From: Actinotalea subterranea
GTDB lineage: Bacteria > Actinomycetota > Actinomycetes > Actinomycetales > Cellulomonadaceae
Length of the DNA: 64,000 bases
Reading direction: 5' to 3'
NCBI RefSeq assembly: GCF_008364845.1
Contig: NZ_VTTP01000003.1
Span: forward strand, 124,001-188,000
Positions 7,104 through 15,757 of this stretch are shown here, piece by piece. Each line of letters begins with the position of its first letter. Position 1 is the stretch's first letter. The position numbers were made by a program, and so were the translations under genes. Under the pieces are notes generated by a model. That model did no database searches and was not told the origin of the DNA. It worked only from the letters and a program-made list of their open reading frames with translations.

Positions 7104-9181
7104 CCGCACCGCAGCGCTCACCCGAGACCCCCGACGTGCGCGCTCGGCGCGACGCCCACGCCGCCGCCGTGGAGGGCCACCCCGCCTCGGGGACGCTCCG
7201 CGCGAGCGCGCAGGACGGCACCTACCCGCGACCCCAGCTCCTGCGCCGCCACTGGGCCGACCTGTGCGGCCCGTGGGAGTTCGCGGCCGACCCGGACGAC
7301 ACCGGTCGCGACGCCGGGTGGTGGACCGGGACGGACGCGACGGCACCCGGCACCAGCCCGTTCGACCGTGTCATCCAGGTGCCGTTCCCGCCCGAGTCCG
7401 CGGCCTCGGGCATCGCCGACCCGCGGCCGTGCCGGGTGGTCTGGTACCGCCGCCGCCTCACCTCCGACGACCTCGACGCCGCGGGCCTCGACGTCCAGGG
7501 GGACCGGCTCCTGCTGCACCTGGGCGCCGTGGACCACTCGGCGGACGTGTGGCTGGGGGGGCACCACGTGGGCCGTCACGTCGGCGGCCAGTCGCCGTTC
7601 ACGGTGGACCTCACGCCCGTCCTGCTCGACCACGGCCGCCGGTCCTCCACCGGACAGGTGCAGCCGGCGCCGGGGACGGCTCGGGAGGGCGGACGCTGGA
7701 GCGACCTGCTGGGCCCGCAAGGCCTCGCCCTCGTGGTCCGTGCGGAGGACGACCCCGCCGACGTCGCGCAGCCGCGGGGCAAGCAGGACTGGCGCGAGCG
7801 CCCGCACGTCATCTGGTACGAGCGGACCACGGGCATCTGGCAGCCGGTGTGGCTCGAGGCGGTTCCCGGGGTGCACCTCGAGCACGTCGCCTGGCGCACG
7901 GACGTCGCCGACGGCAGCGTCCTGCTCACGGCCCGCCTGAGCGCCCCGCCACGCGCCTGCACGACGCTCGCGGTGAGCCTCCACCTCGGCGAGGAGCTGC
8001 TCGCCGAGCACCAGGTCCGCGTGCTCGACCGCGACGTGCGCGTGCGCGTCGACATCCCGCGGCAGGCCAACGGGCAGCAGGAGGAGGAGCTGCTCTGGTC
8101 ACCGGAGCGCCCGACCCTCGTCGACGCGGAGGTCGTGCTGCACGTCGCCGACGACGGCCTCACGGGCGCCGGCACCGCGGCCGACCTCGAGCGGGACGTC
8201 AGCCCGCTGACGCACCACGCGGGACCGCACGTGACGGACACGGTCGCCTCCTACCTCGGCATCCGCAGCGTCGCGGTGCACGACGGGGTCCTCCTGCTCA
8301 ACGACCGGCCCTTCTACGTGCGCTCGGTGCTCGAGCAGGGGTTCTGGCCGCAGAGCCACCTGACCGCCCCGAGCGCCGCCGCGCTCCGCGAGGAGGTCGA
8401 GGTCATCAAGGCGCTCGGCTTCAACTCGGCGCGCGTGCACCAGAAGGCCGAGGACCCGCGGTTCCTCTTCTGGGCGGACCGGCTCGGCCTGACCGTCTGG
8501 GCCGAGACGGCGAACGCGTACGCGTTCTCGCCCCGCTCCGTCGAGCTCCTCACGCGGGAGTGGCTCGAGCTGGTGCGCCGGGACGCCTCGCACCCGAGCG
8601 TGATCACGTGGGTTCCGCTCAACGAGAGCTGGGGGCTCCAGCACGTCGCGCACGAGCCGGCTCAGCAGCACTACTCGCTCGCGCTCGCCCACCTGACCCG
8701 CGCCGTCGACCCGACCCGGCCCGTCGTGTCGAACGACGGGTGGGAGCACACGGACTCCGACATCTGGACGGTGCACGACTACACGGCCCACGGGTCGCAG
8801 GTCCGCGCCCGGTACGGGACGCCCGAGGCGGTGCACGCCCTGCTCGACGGCATCGGCCCCGCCGGGCGACGCATGCGGCTCGACGACGCCGCACCCACCG
8901 TGGACCGCGGCCAGCCGCTCATGCTCACCGAGTTCGGCGGCGTCAGCTACGCGGGCGGCCGCGAGGACGCGTGGGGCTACTCGACGGCCACGGACGACGC
9001 CGACTTCGAGGCCCGTGTCGCCGACCTGCTCGACGCCGTGCGCGCGAGCGCCCCGATCGCGGGCTTCTGCTGGACGCAGCTCACGGACACCGGCCAGGAG
9101 ACCAACGGGCTGCTGCGCGCCGACCGCACGCCCAAGCTGCCGATCGAGGTGCTGCGCCGGCTCGTGACCGGGCACGGCTGA
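7100..9181 (+). CDS. Family GH2 glycoside hydrolase (beta-galactosidase-like)
   Basis: A 693-residue protein without a signal peptide, so cytoplasmic. Domain order follows GH2: an N-terminal jelly-roll (about residues 45-190, with LHLGAVDHSADVWLGGHHVG), an immunoglobulin-like domain and a TIM barrel. The acid/base glutamate is E509 in PLNESWGL and the nucleophile E611 in LTEFGGVSY. It lacks the long C-terminal domain of LacZ, so it is a short GH2 enzyme that could act on beta-galactosides, beta-glucuronides or arabinopyranosides. Coupling to lacI (ATGA) and the neighbouring importer suggest it processes imported arabinan, xylan or galactan oligomers. Confidence 0.88.
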   Translation: MTAPQRSPETPDVRARRDAHAAAVEGHPASGTLRASAQDGTYPRPQLLRRHWADLCGPWEFAADPDDTGRDAGWWTGTDATAPGTSPFDRVIQVPFPPESAASGIADPRPCRVVWYRRRLTSDDLDAAGLDVQGDRLLLHLGAVDHSADVWLGGHHVGRHVGGQSPFTVDLTPVLLDHGRRSSTGQVQPAPGTAREGGRWSDLLGPQGLALVVRAEDDPADVAQPRGKQDWRERPHVIWYERTTGIWQPVWLEAVPGVHLEHVAWRTDVADGSVLLTARLSAPPRACTTLAVSLHLGEELLAEHQVRVLDRDVRVRVDIPRQANGQQEEELLWSPERPTLVDAEVVLHVADDGLTGAGTAADLERDVSPLTHHAGPHVTDTVASYLGIRSVAVHDGVLLLNDRPFYVRSVLEQGFWPQSHLTAPSAAALREEVEVIKALGFNSARVHQKAEDPRFLFWADRLGLTVWAETANAYAFSPRSVELLTREWLELVRRDASHPSVITWVPLNESWGLQHVAHEPAQQHYSLALAHLTRAVDPTRPVVSNDGWEHTDSDIWTVHDYTAHGSQVRARYGTPEAVHALLDGIGPAGRRMRLDDAAPTVDRGQPLMLTEFGGVSYAGGREDAWGYSTATDDADFEARVADLLDAVRASAPIAGFCWTQLTDTGQETNGLLRADRTPKLPIEVLRRLVTGHG

Positions 9182-9199
9182 GGCCGGGCGTCAGCCGGG

Positions 9200-9222
9200 C
9201 ACCGGTCCCGGGTCAACCGGTG
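9200..9222. terminator. Short hairpin between convergent GH2 and GH43 genes
   Basis: CACCGGT (9200-9206) pairs with ACCGGTG (9216-9222) across a nine-base loop, just before the stop codon of the convergent GH43 gene. There is no U-tract, so termination is plausible but weakly supported. Confidence 0.35.
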
Positions 9223-11580
9223 TCAGCCGGGCGTCAGGTCGCGGTAGAGCCGCAGGTAGTCGAACTGCGCCGTCGCGCCGGCCCCGCCGTGGGAGACGAG
9301 CCCGACCTTCACGTCCGCATCGGCCGGGAACGTCCAGACCCCACCGGCGACCCACGTCGCGCCGTCGGTGCTCGTGAACGCCTGGACCTCCTGCTCGCCG
9401 TCGCGCACGCGCAGGGACAGGCGCAGCCAGGTCGTGTCCGCGGGCGGCCCGACGATGGTGCCGCCGAAGGCGAGCCGTCCGGCGTACGGCACCTCGGTCC
9501 CGAACTCCGTCTGCCGCGTGTTCCAGATGGCCACGTGGGACAGCCGCGCCCAGCGGTCGTCGTCGACGTACGCCACGAGGCCCGCCTGCTGGAAGTTGCG
9601 GACGTCGTCCGTGCCCAAGTCGATGGTCACGCGCGTCTCGGCCGTCCACGCCCCGTCCGGTGGGTCGCGGAGCAGCACGCCCGCGTCGTTCCCCGTACCG
9701 ACGAGGTCGGCCGCCTCGGTGGGCCACACGAGCGACCCACCCTCCACGCGCACGTCAGGGTCCCGCAGCGCCGTCCAGCCTGCACCGAGGGCCGTGCCGT
9801 CGAGCTCGTCGCTCGCCGCCGGGTCGGGGATCCCGGGCACCGGGACGGGAACCACGTCGGCCACGGGGATCGCCCGCGGCAGGACGCTCACGTTGTCCAC
9901 CTGGACGCCCGGCCCACCGGCGACGACACCCGCAGCCCCTGCCGTTCGGGTCCCGTCGGGAAGGGCGAGCCGGACCTCTGTGGCGTCCCCGAGCCGAGCG
10001 TCGCTGACCTCGGCGCGCGCGACACCGTCCGCGACCTCGAGCACGGCGGAGTGCCACGCCGACGCCGCGAAGCCCGACGGGAGCGGCCCGGCCGCACGGG
10101 CGACCTCGGCACCCCGCGCCTCGACCGTGACGACGAGCTCGCCGGCCACCGGGTCCACCACTGCCCGGATCGCGTCGCCCTGGTGCCGCGAGCCCGCGAC
10201 GAGGCCGGCCGTCGTCGGCTCGTCCCCCTCGGCGAGGCGCACGTCGGCCTCCACCCGCACCGGCTGGGCGATGGTCCGCCGCGTCACCAGGGCCGCCTCA
10301 CCGCCCGCCTGCGCCAGGCCGCCCGAGTCGGCGTCCCGCGTGGCGGTCCACGGGCCCGCGAGTCTCCAGGCGTGGCCGAGGCCACGGCCCAGGCCGTCCT
10401 CGAGACCGGTGACCTGGCGCCCGGACGTCACGGGCGCGACCTCCTGGCCCTGCGACGCCCAGGCGCCCGCCCGGACGCTCGGCCAGCCGTCGACCCAGTC
10501 CAGCCGGTCCAGGAGCATGGGGCGCTCGTTGATGCCGTCCGTGCCCTCCAGGTACGGGTCCTCGCGGTCGATCGCGTGGTAGACCATCCAGTCCTGGCCC
10601 GCGAGGTCGGTCACGACGGCGTTGTGGCCCGTGCCGACCCAGCGGTTCCCGTTCGGCGCCAGGACCGGCGTGCCGCCCGCGCGCGACACGTCCAGGCGCG
10701 CACCCTCGCGGTCCACGTAGGGACCCGTCACCTGCTCGGACCGGCCCACGTGCACGCTGTAGCCCGTCGTCGGGCCCGCGCAGCAGTTCGCCGACGACGC
10801 GAAGAGGTACCAGTACCCGCCGCGGCGCACCACGTACGCGCCCTCGTACTTGTTGTCGACGGCCACGGGCGTGGGCTCGCCGACGGCCGTCCGCCCGTCG
10901 TCCGACAGCGCGGTCACGTGGATGCCGCCGTAGTAGGAGCCGTAGAACAGGTACTCGGTCCCGTCCGGGGCCGACACGTGCGACGGGTCGAACGTCCACA
11001 GGAAGTCACCCTCCCCGCCCGCACCGTGCCGCGGCCCGACGACGGGCGCGCCCGTGTCCGTCCACGGGCCCGCGGGCGAGGGGGCGGTGGCGACGCCGAT
11101 CGCGTTGTCGTTCGGCTCGGGAGTGAGCGTCGTCTCGGTGACGACGTAGTACAGGCGGTACTCGCCGTCGACGTACCGGACGTCCGGCGCCCAGAGCGCA
11201 GCGCCACGCTCGGCGTCCGCCCAGGCCGGCAGCGCGCCGTCGGCGAACGCGTCGCCGACGTGCTCCCACGTGACCAGGTCGGACGAGCGCGAGATGGGCA
11301 GCATGCTGCGCTCGTCACCCTCGCGCAGCGGGTCGGTCGTGCCGTACGCGTACCAGAGGCCATCCTTGCCGCGGATCACCGCGGGGTCGGCGTAGGTGTC
11401 CGCGAAGCCCGCGCTCACGGGGTTCGTGTAGGTCGCGGGGGCGCGCCCGGGGCCGCCCCGCGCGGCGTCCGAGTCGTCGGACCTCGGCGGTGCGCCCGGG
11501 GCGCCGAGGGGCAGGCCCGCGGCGAGCGCCGCGGCGGCGAGGACGGAGACGAGGGCGATCCGCTGCATCGAGGTACCCAT
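9223..11580 (-). CDS. Large secreted GH43 glycosidase with C-terminal accessory domains
   Basis: A 785-residue protein with a signal peptide (RIALVSVLAAAALAAGLPLGAPGA) and a GH43 propeller. The base is Asp65 in FADTYADPAVI; WTFDPSHV carries the likely second aspartate and DNKYEGAYVV the likely acid glutamate. The central part is followed by roughly 200 residues of beta-rich sequence and a last domain (EARVTIDLGTDDVRNFQQAGLVAYVDDDRW to the end) resembling concanavalin-like DUF1349 domains that often accompany arabinofuranosidases and xylosidases. It ends with LRLYRDLTPG, without an anchor, so it should be released. A second ATG 12 bases inside the frame is an alternative start. It probably makes oligomers for the adjacent importer. 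Confidence 0.88.
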   Translation of the reverse strand: MGTSMQRIALVSVLAAAALAAGLPLGAPGAPPRSDDSDAARGGPGRAPATYTNPVSAGFADTYADPAVIRGKDGLWYAYGTTDPLREGDERSMLPISRSSDLVTWEHVGDAFADGALPAWADAERGAALWAPDVRYVDGEYRLYYVVTETTLTPEPNDNAIGVATAPSPAGPWTDTGAPVVGPRHGAGGEGDFLWTFDPSHVSAPDGTEYLFYGSYYGGIHVTALSDDGRTAVGEPTPVAVDNKYEGAYVVRRGGYWYLFASSANCCAGPTTGYSVHVGRSEQVTGPYVDREGARLDVSRAGGTPVLAPNGNRWVGTGHNAVVTDLAGQDWMVYHAIDREDPYLEGTDGINERPMLLDRLDWVDGWPSVRAGAWASQGQEVAPVTSGRQVTGLEDGLGRGLGHAWRLAGPWTATRDADSGGLAQAGGEAALVTRRTIAQPVRVEADVRLAEGDEPTTAGLVAGSRHQGDAIRAVVDPVAGELVVTVEARGAEVARAAGPLPSGFAASAWHSAVLEVADGVARAEVSDARLGDATEVRLALPDGTRTAGAAGVVAGGPGVQVDNVSVLPRAIPVADVVPVPVPGIPDPAASDELDGTALGAGWTALRDPDVRVEGGSLVWPTEAADLVGTGNDAGVLLRDPPDGAWTAETRVTIDLGTDDVRNFQQAGLVAYVDDDRWARLSHVAIWNTRQTEFGTEVPYAGRLAFGGTIVGPPADTTWLRLSLRVRDGEQEVQAFTSTDGATWVAGGVWTFPADADVKVGLVSHGGAGATAQFDYLRLYRDLTPG

Positions 11581-11737
11581 CGAGGTCGGGACGGTTCCCC
11601 CGTTCTACGCCCCGTCCCCGACCCTCGCACCCCGAGGCCTCGCCCGGCGAGGTGGCCGGGTACCGGGCGCAGCGGCCCGCGTCGGGCGGAGGCCAGCGTC
11701 GGGCGTCACTCGGGTACGGCCGCGCCGAGCCCCGCCG

Positions 11738-12589
11738 TCAGGCGCTCAGGACCTCGCCGGAGAGCGTCGCGACCGACGCGGCGACGGCCTCGCGGGCCGG
11801 GCGCAGGTAGCCGCGGGGGTCGGTCGCCGCTCCGTCGGACGCGAGCGTGCGGCGCACCTCGCCCGTGTAGGCGACGTTGAGCGCCGTGCCCACGTTGATC
11901 TTGCGGATGCCACGCGCGACCGCCTCGCGGATCATCGCGGACGGCACGCCCGAGGAGCCGTGCAGCACGAGCGGCACGGGGACGGCCTCGGCGAGCCGCT
12001 CGATGAGGCCGAGGTCGAGGGTCGCCGTCGCGGTCGTCATGGCGTGCGTGCTGCCGACGGCGACCGCGAGCGCGTCGACGCCCGTGGCCGCCACGAAGGC
12101 GCGCGCCTCGTCGGGGTCGGTCCGGACGCCCGGCGCGTGGGCACCGGCCTTGCCGCCGATCTCCCCGAGCTCGGCCTCGACCCACAGCCCCACGCGGTGC
12201 GCGGCGGCCGCGAGCTCCGCCGTCCTGGCGACGTTGTCCTCGTAGCCCAGATGAGCCGCATCGACCATGAGGGAGCTCACGCCGATGCCCTCGGCGGAGG
12301 CGATCACGTCCTGGCACAGGTCGAGGTCCTGCACATGGTCCAGGTGCAGGGCGACGGGTACGCGTGCCGCGCGGGCGACCTCGCGGCAGGCCGCCACGAG
12401 GGGTGCGATGGCGCCGTCGTGGAAGCGCAGAGCGTTCTCACTGACCTGGAGGATCCCGGGCAGGTCGGCGCGTTCGAGGCCCGCGACGATGCCCTCGGCG
12501 TGCTCGAGCGTGATGACGTTGAACGCGAGCACCGCGCTGCCCGACGCGACGGAGGCGTCGACGAGCGCGCGCGTCGTCGTCCAGGTCAC
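11738..12589 (-). CDS. Class II ketose-bisphosphate aldolase (tagatose/fructose type)
   Basis: A 283-residue class II aldolase. Visible hallmarks are AFNVITLEHAEGIV near the N-terminus, the zinc/catalytic segment ALHLDHVQDLDLC, the phosphate and zinc loops EAELGEIGGKAG and LHGSSGVP, and RKINVGTALN. Such enzymes cleave fructose- or tagatose-1,6-bisphosphate into two triose phosphates. The GTG start overlaps the GH4 stop codon (GTGA), so the two are co-translated. With the PfkB-family kinases and SIS protein nearby, a tagatose-bisphosphate branch (GatY/AgaY-like) is more likely than glycolysis. Sequence alone does not settle the C4 stereochemistry. Confidence 0.9.
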   Translation of the reverse strand: MTWTTTRALVDASVASGSAVLAFNVITLEHAEGIVAGLERADLPGILQVSENALRFHDGAIAPLVAACREVARAARVPVALHLDHVQDLDLCQDVIASAEGIGVSSLMVDAAHLGYEDNVARTAELAAAAHRVGLWVEAELGEIGGKAGAHAPGVRTDPDEARAFVAATGVDALAVAVGSTHAMTTATATLDLGLIERLAEAVPVPLVLHGSSGVPSAMIREAVARGIRKINVGTALNVAYTGEVRRTLASDGAATDPRGYLRPAREAVAASVATLSGEVLSA

Positions 12590-13902
12590 AGCGTGCCCGC
12601 CGGGACGGGCACGCGCAGCGCCTCCGGGAGCAAGGACCCGTGCGCGGCGACGAGATCGTCGCACAGCAGCCAGATCTGCTCGGGCGTGAGGCTCGACGAC
12701 GCGTTGGGGTCCATGAGGACGGCCTGCCGCACGAGGCGCGGGTCGCCCGTGCGGGCCGCCTCGATGGTCAGCCGGTTGACCGAGAGGTAGGGCTGGTTGG
12801 CGGCGGCGCACTGGACGGGCAGGGCGCCCATCGCCACGGGGTGCAGGCCGTCGGCGTCGACCGCGCAGGGGACCTCGACGACGGCGTCCTGCGGCAGGTT
12901 GTCGATGAGCCCGCGGTTGACCACGTTGACGTGGACCTCGCGCTGCGTGCCGGTGACGATCGAGTGGATGATCTGCGGCGCGTACTCGCTCGCGCCCTCC
13001 TCAAGGGGCAGCGGGGTGCCCTCGGCGAGCATGGTCCGGGTCGCGGCGAGCTCGGCGAGGTTGTCGCGGCTGATGCCGATGTACTGAAGCGGCTCGATCC
13101 GGTACCGCTCGACCTGCGCGTCCGAGCGCAGGAACCAGGAGAGGTACTCGGCGGAGTGCTCGCTCGTCTCGGTCGGGTAGTAGCCGAGGCGCCGGAACAT
13201 CTCGACGCGCACGCGGCGCTCGAGCTCGGGCTCGCGGCGGATGCGCTCGCGGAGGAGGGGGTACAGGTCCTGGCCGTCGTGCGTCCACTCGAGCATCCAG
13301 GCCTGGTGGTTGACGCCCGCCGCGCGGTACCGCGTGCTCTCGACGGGGACGCCGACGAGCTCGGCGAGGTCGTGCGCGGTCCAGTAGACGCTGTGGCACA
13401 GGCCGGCGACCTTGAGGTCGGGCGCGACGACGGAGGCCCACCACACGTTCATGGCCATCGGGTTGGTGTAGTTGAGCAGCCAGGCCTGCGGGCAGAGCTC
13501 GCGCATGTCGGCCGTGATCGCCTCGAGGACGGGGAAGGTGCGCAGAGCCCGGAAGACGCCGCCGACGCCGGTCGTGTCGCCGATCGTCTGGCGCAGGCCG
13601 TAGCGGGCGGGCAGCTCGAGGTCGGTGAGGGTCGCGTCGATGCCGCCGACCTGGATCATCGTGATGACGAAGTCGGCGCCGCGCAGCGCCTCGCGCCGGT
13701 CGAGGGTCGCGGTGATCGTGGCGCGCGTGCCGAGCCGCGCATCGATCTGCCGCGCGGTGCCCTCGGCGACCGCGAGGCGGTCCGCGTCGATGTCGTGCAG
13801 GGCGAGGTGGACGTCCGCGAGCTCCGGGTAGCGCAGGAGGTCGGCGACGAGCTGCCGGGTGAACACGACGCTGCCAGCGCCGAGGAACGCGATCTGGACC
13901 AT
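12586..13902 (-). CDS. Family GH4 glycosidase (alpha-galactosidase/galacturonidase-like)
   Basis: A 438-residue NAD- and metal-dependent glycosidase of family GH4. It has the N-terminal dinucleotide fold QIAFLGAGSVVFTRQL, the NYTNPMAMN motif, the metal-binding AGLCHSV cysteine and AGVNHQAWML. The CHSV form occurs in the alpha-galactosidase and alpha-galacturonidase branch rather than in 6-phospho-glucosidases. There is no signal peptide, so it acts on imported sugar. I start at ATG 13902 (MVQIAFLG); longer frames upstream run through the promoter. It is divergent from the DeoR gene with a probable operator between them, and is followed by the aldolase. Confidence 0.9.
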   Translation of the reverse strand: MVQIAFLGAGSVVFTRQLVADLLRYPELADVHLALHDIDADRLAVAEGTARQIDARLGTRATITATLDRREALRGADFVITMIQVGGIDATLTDLELPARYGLRQTIGDTTGVGGVFRALRTFPVLEAITADMRELCPQAWLLNYTNPMAMNVWWASVVAPDLKVAGLCHSVYWTAHDLAELVGVPVESTRYRAAGVNHQAWMLEWTHDGQDLYPLLRERIRREPELERRVRVEMFRRLGYYPTETSEHSAEYLSWFLRSDAQVERYRIEPLQYIGISRDNLAELAATRTMLAEGTPLPLEEGASEYAPQIIHSIVTGTQREVHVNVVNRGLIDNLPQDAVVEVPCAVDADGLHPVAMGALPVQCAAANQPYLSVNRLTIEAARTGDPRLVRQAVLMDPNASSSLTPEQIWLLCDDLVAAHGSLLPEALRVPVPAGTL

Positions 13903-13959
13903 GGCGAGATCATGGTTGCGCCTGAGCGAGCCGTGCAAGAATACGATCAGTACGCGACC

Positions 13960-13974
13960 AAAGTGCTCAGTTTT
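13960..13974. promoter_or_regulatory. Putative DeoR operator in the GH4/DeoR divergent promoter
   Basis: AAAGTGCTCAGTTTT lies 30 to 45 bases upstream of the DeoR start. A near-identical AAAGTGCGCAGTTTC lies at 21024-21038, in the other divergent promoter of this locus. Additional GATCAG elements flank it at 13945-13950 and 13978-13983. DeoR-family repressors bind repeated sites of this kind. The remaining bases between 13903 and 14005 hold no gene. Confidence 0.55.
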
Positions 13975-14005
13975 GGTGATCAGTTCGCCGCACCCGAGGA
14001 GTGCC

Positions 14006-14812
14006 ATGTTCCCCCCGGCCGACGCCACGCCCACGGCCGTCTCGCACAAGCGGTCGGCGCGCATGCGCCGCACCCTCGAGCTCGTCAACGGCGCCGGCGC
14101 CGTGCGCCTGACCGACCTGGTGCGTGACCTCGGCGTCTCCCCCGCGACCGTCCGGCGGGACCTCGCCGACATGGAGGAGCAGGGCCTGCTCGTGCGCACC
14201 CACGGCGGCGTGCGCGCCTTCGACGCCACGAGCGAGCTGCCCGTGCGCCTGCGCGACTCGCACTTCCGCGAGGCCAAGCTGCGCATCGCCGTCCGCGCCG
14301 CCCAGCTGCTCCCCGCGGGCCGGTACTCCGTCGCGATCAGCGGCGGCAGCACCGCCGCCGCCGTCGCGCGCGTCCTCGCGGAGCGGCCCGACGTCGCGAT
14401 CGTCACCAACGCGCTCACGACCGCGATCGAGCTGGCAGCCGGCAGCAACCTCCAGGTCATCATGACCGGCGGCGTCGTCCGCTCGACGTCCCTCGAGGCC
14501 GTCGGCGTGCTCGCCGAGCACACGTTCAACGCGATCCACGTGGGAACCGCGTTCCTCGGCACCGACGGCATCAGCGTGCGCGGCGGCGCGACCACGCACG
14601 ACGAGATCGAGGCGCGCACCAACCACGCGATGGTCACGCACGCCGAGCGCGTCATCGTCGTCGCCGACGGCTCGAAGGTCGGCCGGATCACCCTCGCGAA
14701 GATGGCCGACCTCTCGGAGGTCGACGTGCTCGTCACGGACGCGAGCGCCGACCCCGAGCACCTCGCCGCGATCCGGGAGGCGGGCGTCGAGGTGCACGTC
14801 GTCGAGGCCTGA
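14006..14812 (+). CDS. DeoR-family sugar metabolism regulator
   Basis: A 268-residue protein of usual DeoR length. The N-terminal helix-turn-helix is RMRRTLELVNGAGAVRLTDLVRDLGVSPATVRRDLADMEEQGLLVRTHGG. A sugar-phosphate-sensing domain follows, with ISGGSTAAAVARVL, the MTGGVVR motif and DGSKVGR. DeoR members respond to phosphorylated sugars such as tagatose or fructose phosphates. GAGGAG precedes the ATG. It is divergent from GH4-aldolase and convergent with the kinase operon. A repeated operator-like sequence suggests that it also controls the SIS-importer-kinase operon and the amidohydrolase. Confidence 0.92.
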   Translation: MFPPADATPTAVSHKRSARMRRTLELVNGAGAVRLTDLVRDLGVSPATVRRDLADMEEQGLLVRTHGGVRAFDATSELPVRLRDSHFREAKLRIAVRAAQLLPAGRYSVAISGGSTAAAVARVLAERPDVAIVTNALTTAIELAAGSNLQVIMTGGVVRSTSLEAVGVLAEHTFNAIHVGTAFLGTDGISVRGGATTHDEIEARTNHAMVTHAERVIVVADGSKVGRITLAKMADLSEVDVLVTDASADPEHLAAIREAGVEVHVVEA

Positions 14813-14824
14813 CCCGACGCGCCG

Positions 14825-15757
14825 TCACGCTCCGGCGAGGACCCCCACGCGCACCTCGGGCACGAGCCGCCCGACGAGCTCCGGCGAGAAGACGGCGGCG
14901 CCCGGCACCTGCGCGTTGGCGGTCGCCGCGGCTGTCGCGAGGGCCAACGCGTCGGCGAGCCCGTCCCCGCGGTCGAGCGCGACGAGCAGCGCCCCCAGGA
15001 ACGAGTCGCCACTCCCCACCGGGTAGTCGCCGACGTGCCCGTCGAGCCGCGCGACCAGTCCGACGTCCCCGTCGCTCGCGGCGACCCCCGCGGTGCCGTC
15101 GGTCACGACCGCGAGCACACCCGCACGGGCCCGGAGCGACCGGACGAGCTCGCCCAGGGGTGTGTCCACGGGCAGGCCCAGCACCTCCGCCGCCTCGGCG
15201 CGGTTGACCTTGACCAGGTCCGGCGGGTCGGTGTCCACGGCGCTCGCGAGCGCGGGGCCGTGGCTGTCGACCGCGACGCGCACCCCGGCGTCGTGCAGCA
15301 CGCGCACCAGCCGGCTCAGGGTGTCGTCCGGGAGCGACGTCGGCAGGGCGCCGGAGACGAGCCACCAGCCCGGCCGGGCACGCGCGCGGGCCGCGACCCG
15401 CGCGAGGAGGCTCTCGAGCTCGTCGGGCTCCACGCGGGTCGCCTGCTCGTACACCTCCGTCAGGTCACCCGTCGAGGCTGCGGACACCGAGACGCACGTG
15501 CGCGTCAGGTGCCGCCCGGCGACGGCGTCGACCCGCACACCGTCCTCCTCGGCCGCGCGCCGGACGACGTCGCCCGTCCCGCCGCCGAGCACCGCGACCG
15601 CAAGGACGTCGGCCCCCAGCCGTGCGGCCGCCCGTGCGGCGTTGAGGGACTTCCCGCCGGCCACGCGCCGGGTCGCCTCGGGACGCTGGATCCCGTGCAA
15701 CGACGCGACGCGGTAGGTCACGTCCAGGCTCGGGCTCAGCGCGACCGCGCTGATCAC
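14825..15757 (-). CDS. 1-phosphofructokinase/tagatose-6-phosphate kinase family protein
   Basis: A 310-residue PfkB-superfamily kinase of the FruK/LacC branch. It opens VISAVALSPSLDVTYRV, typical of hexose-6-phosphate kinases, followed by RVAGGKSLNAARAAARLGADV. The ATP-site motif is GDYPVGSGDSFLGALLVAL, where GSGD stands for the usual GAGD; the catalytic Asp is kept. It would add a second phosphate to tagatose-6-P or a related sugar phosphate for the class II aldolase. The GTG at 15757 overlaps the stop of the upstream kinase gene. The gene ends 12 bases from the convergent DeoR end, with no hairpin between them. Confidence 0.88.
   Translation of the reverse strand: MISAVALSPSLDVTYRVASLHGIQRPEATRRVAGGKSLNAARAAARLGADVLAVAVLGGGTGDVVRRAAEEDGVRVDAVAGRHLTRTCVSVSAASTGDLTEVYEQATRVEPDELESLLARVAARARARPGWWLVSGALPTSLPDDTLSRLVRVLHDAGVRVAVDSHGPALASAVDTDPPDLVKVNRAEAAEVLGLPVDTPLGELVRSLRARAGVLAVVTDGTAGVAASDGDVGLVARLDGHVGDYPVGSGDSFLGALLVALDRGDGLADALALATAAATANAQVPGAAVFSPELVGRLVPEVRVGVLAGA

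Noticed and set aside
6970-11880. Open frame of 1636 codons on the plus strand across GH2 and GH43
   Set aside because: It runs in a shadow frame of the GH2 gene and antisense to the GH43 gene, has Arg/Pro/Gly-rich composition and no recognisable domain. Long open frames are expected in antisense positions at this GC content.
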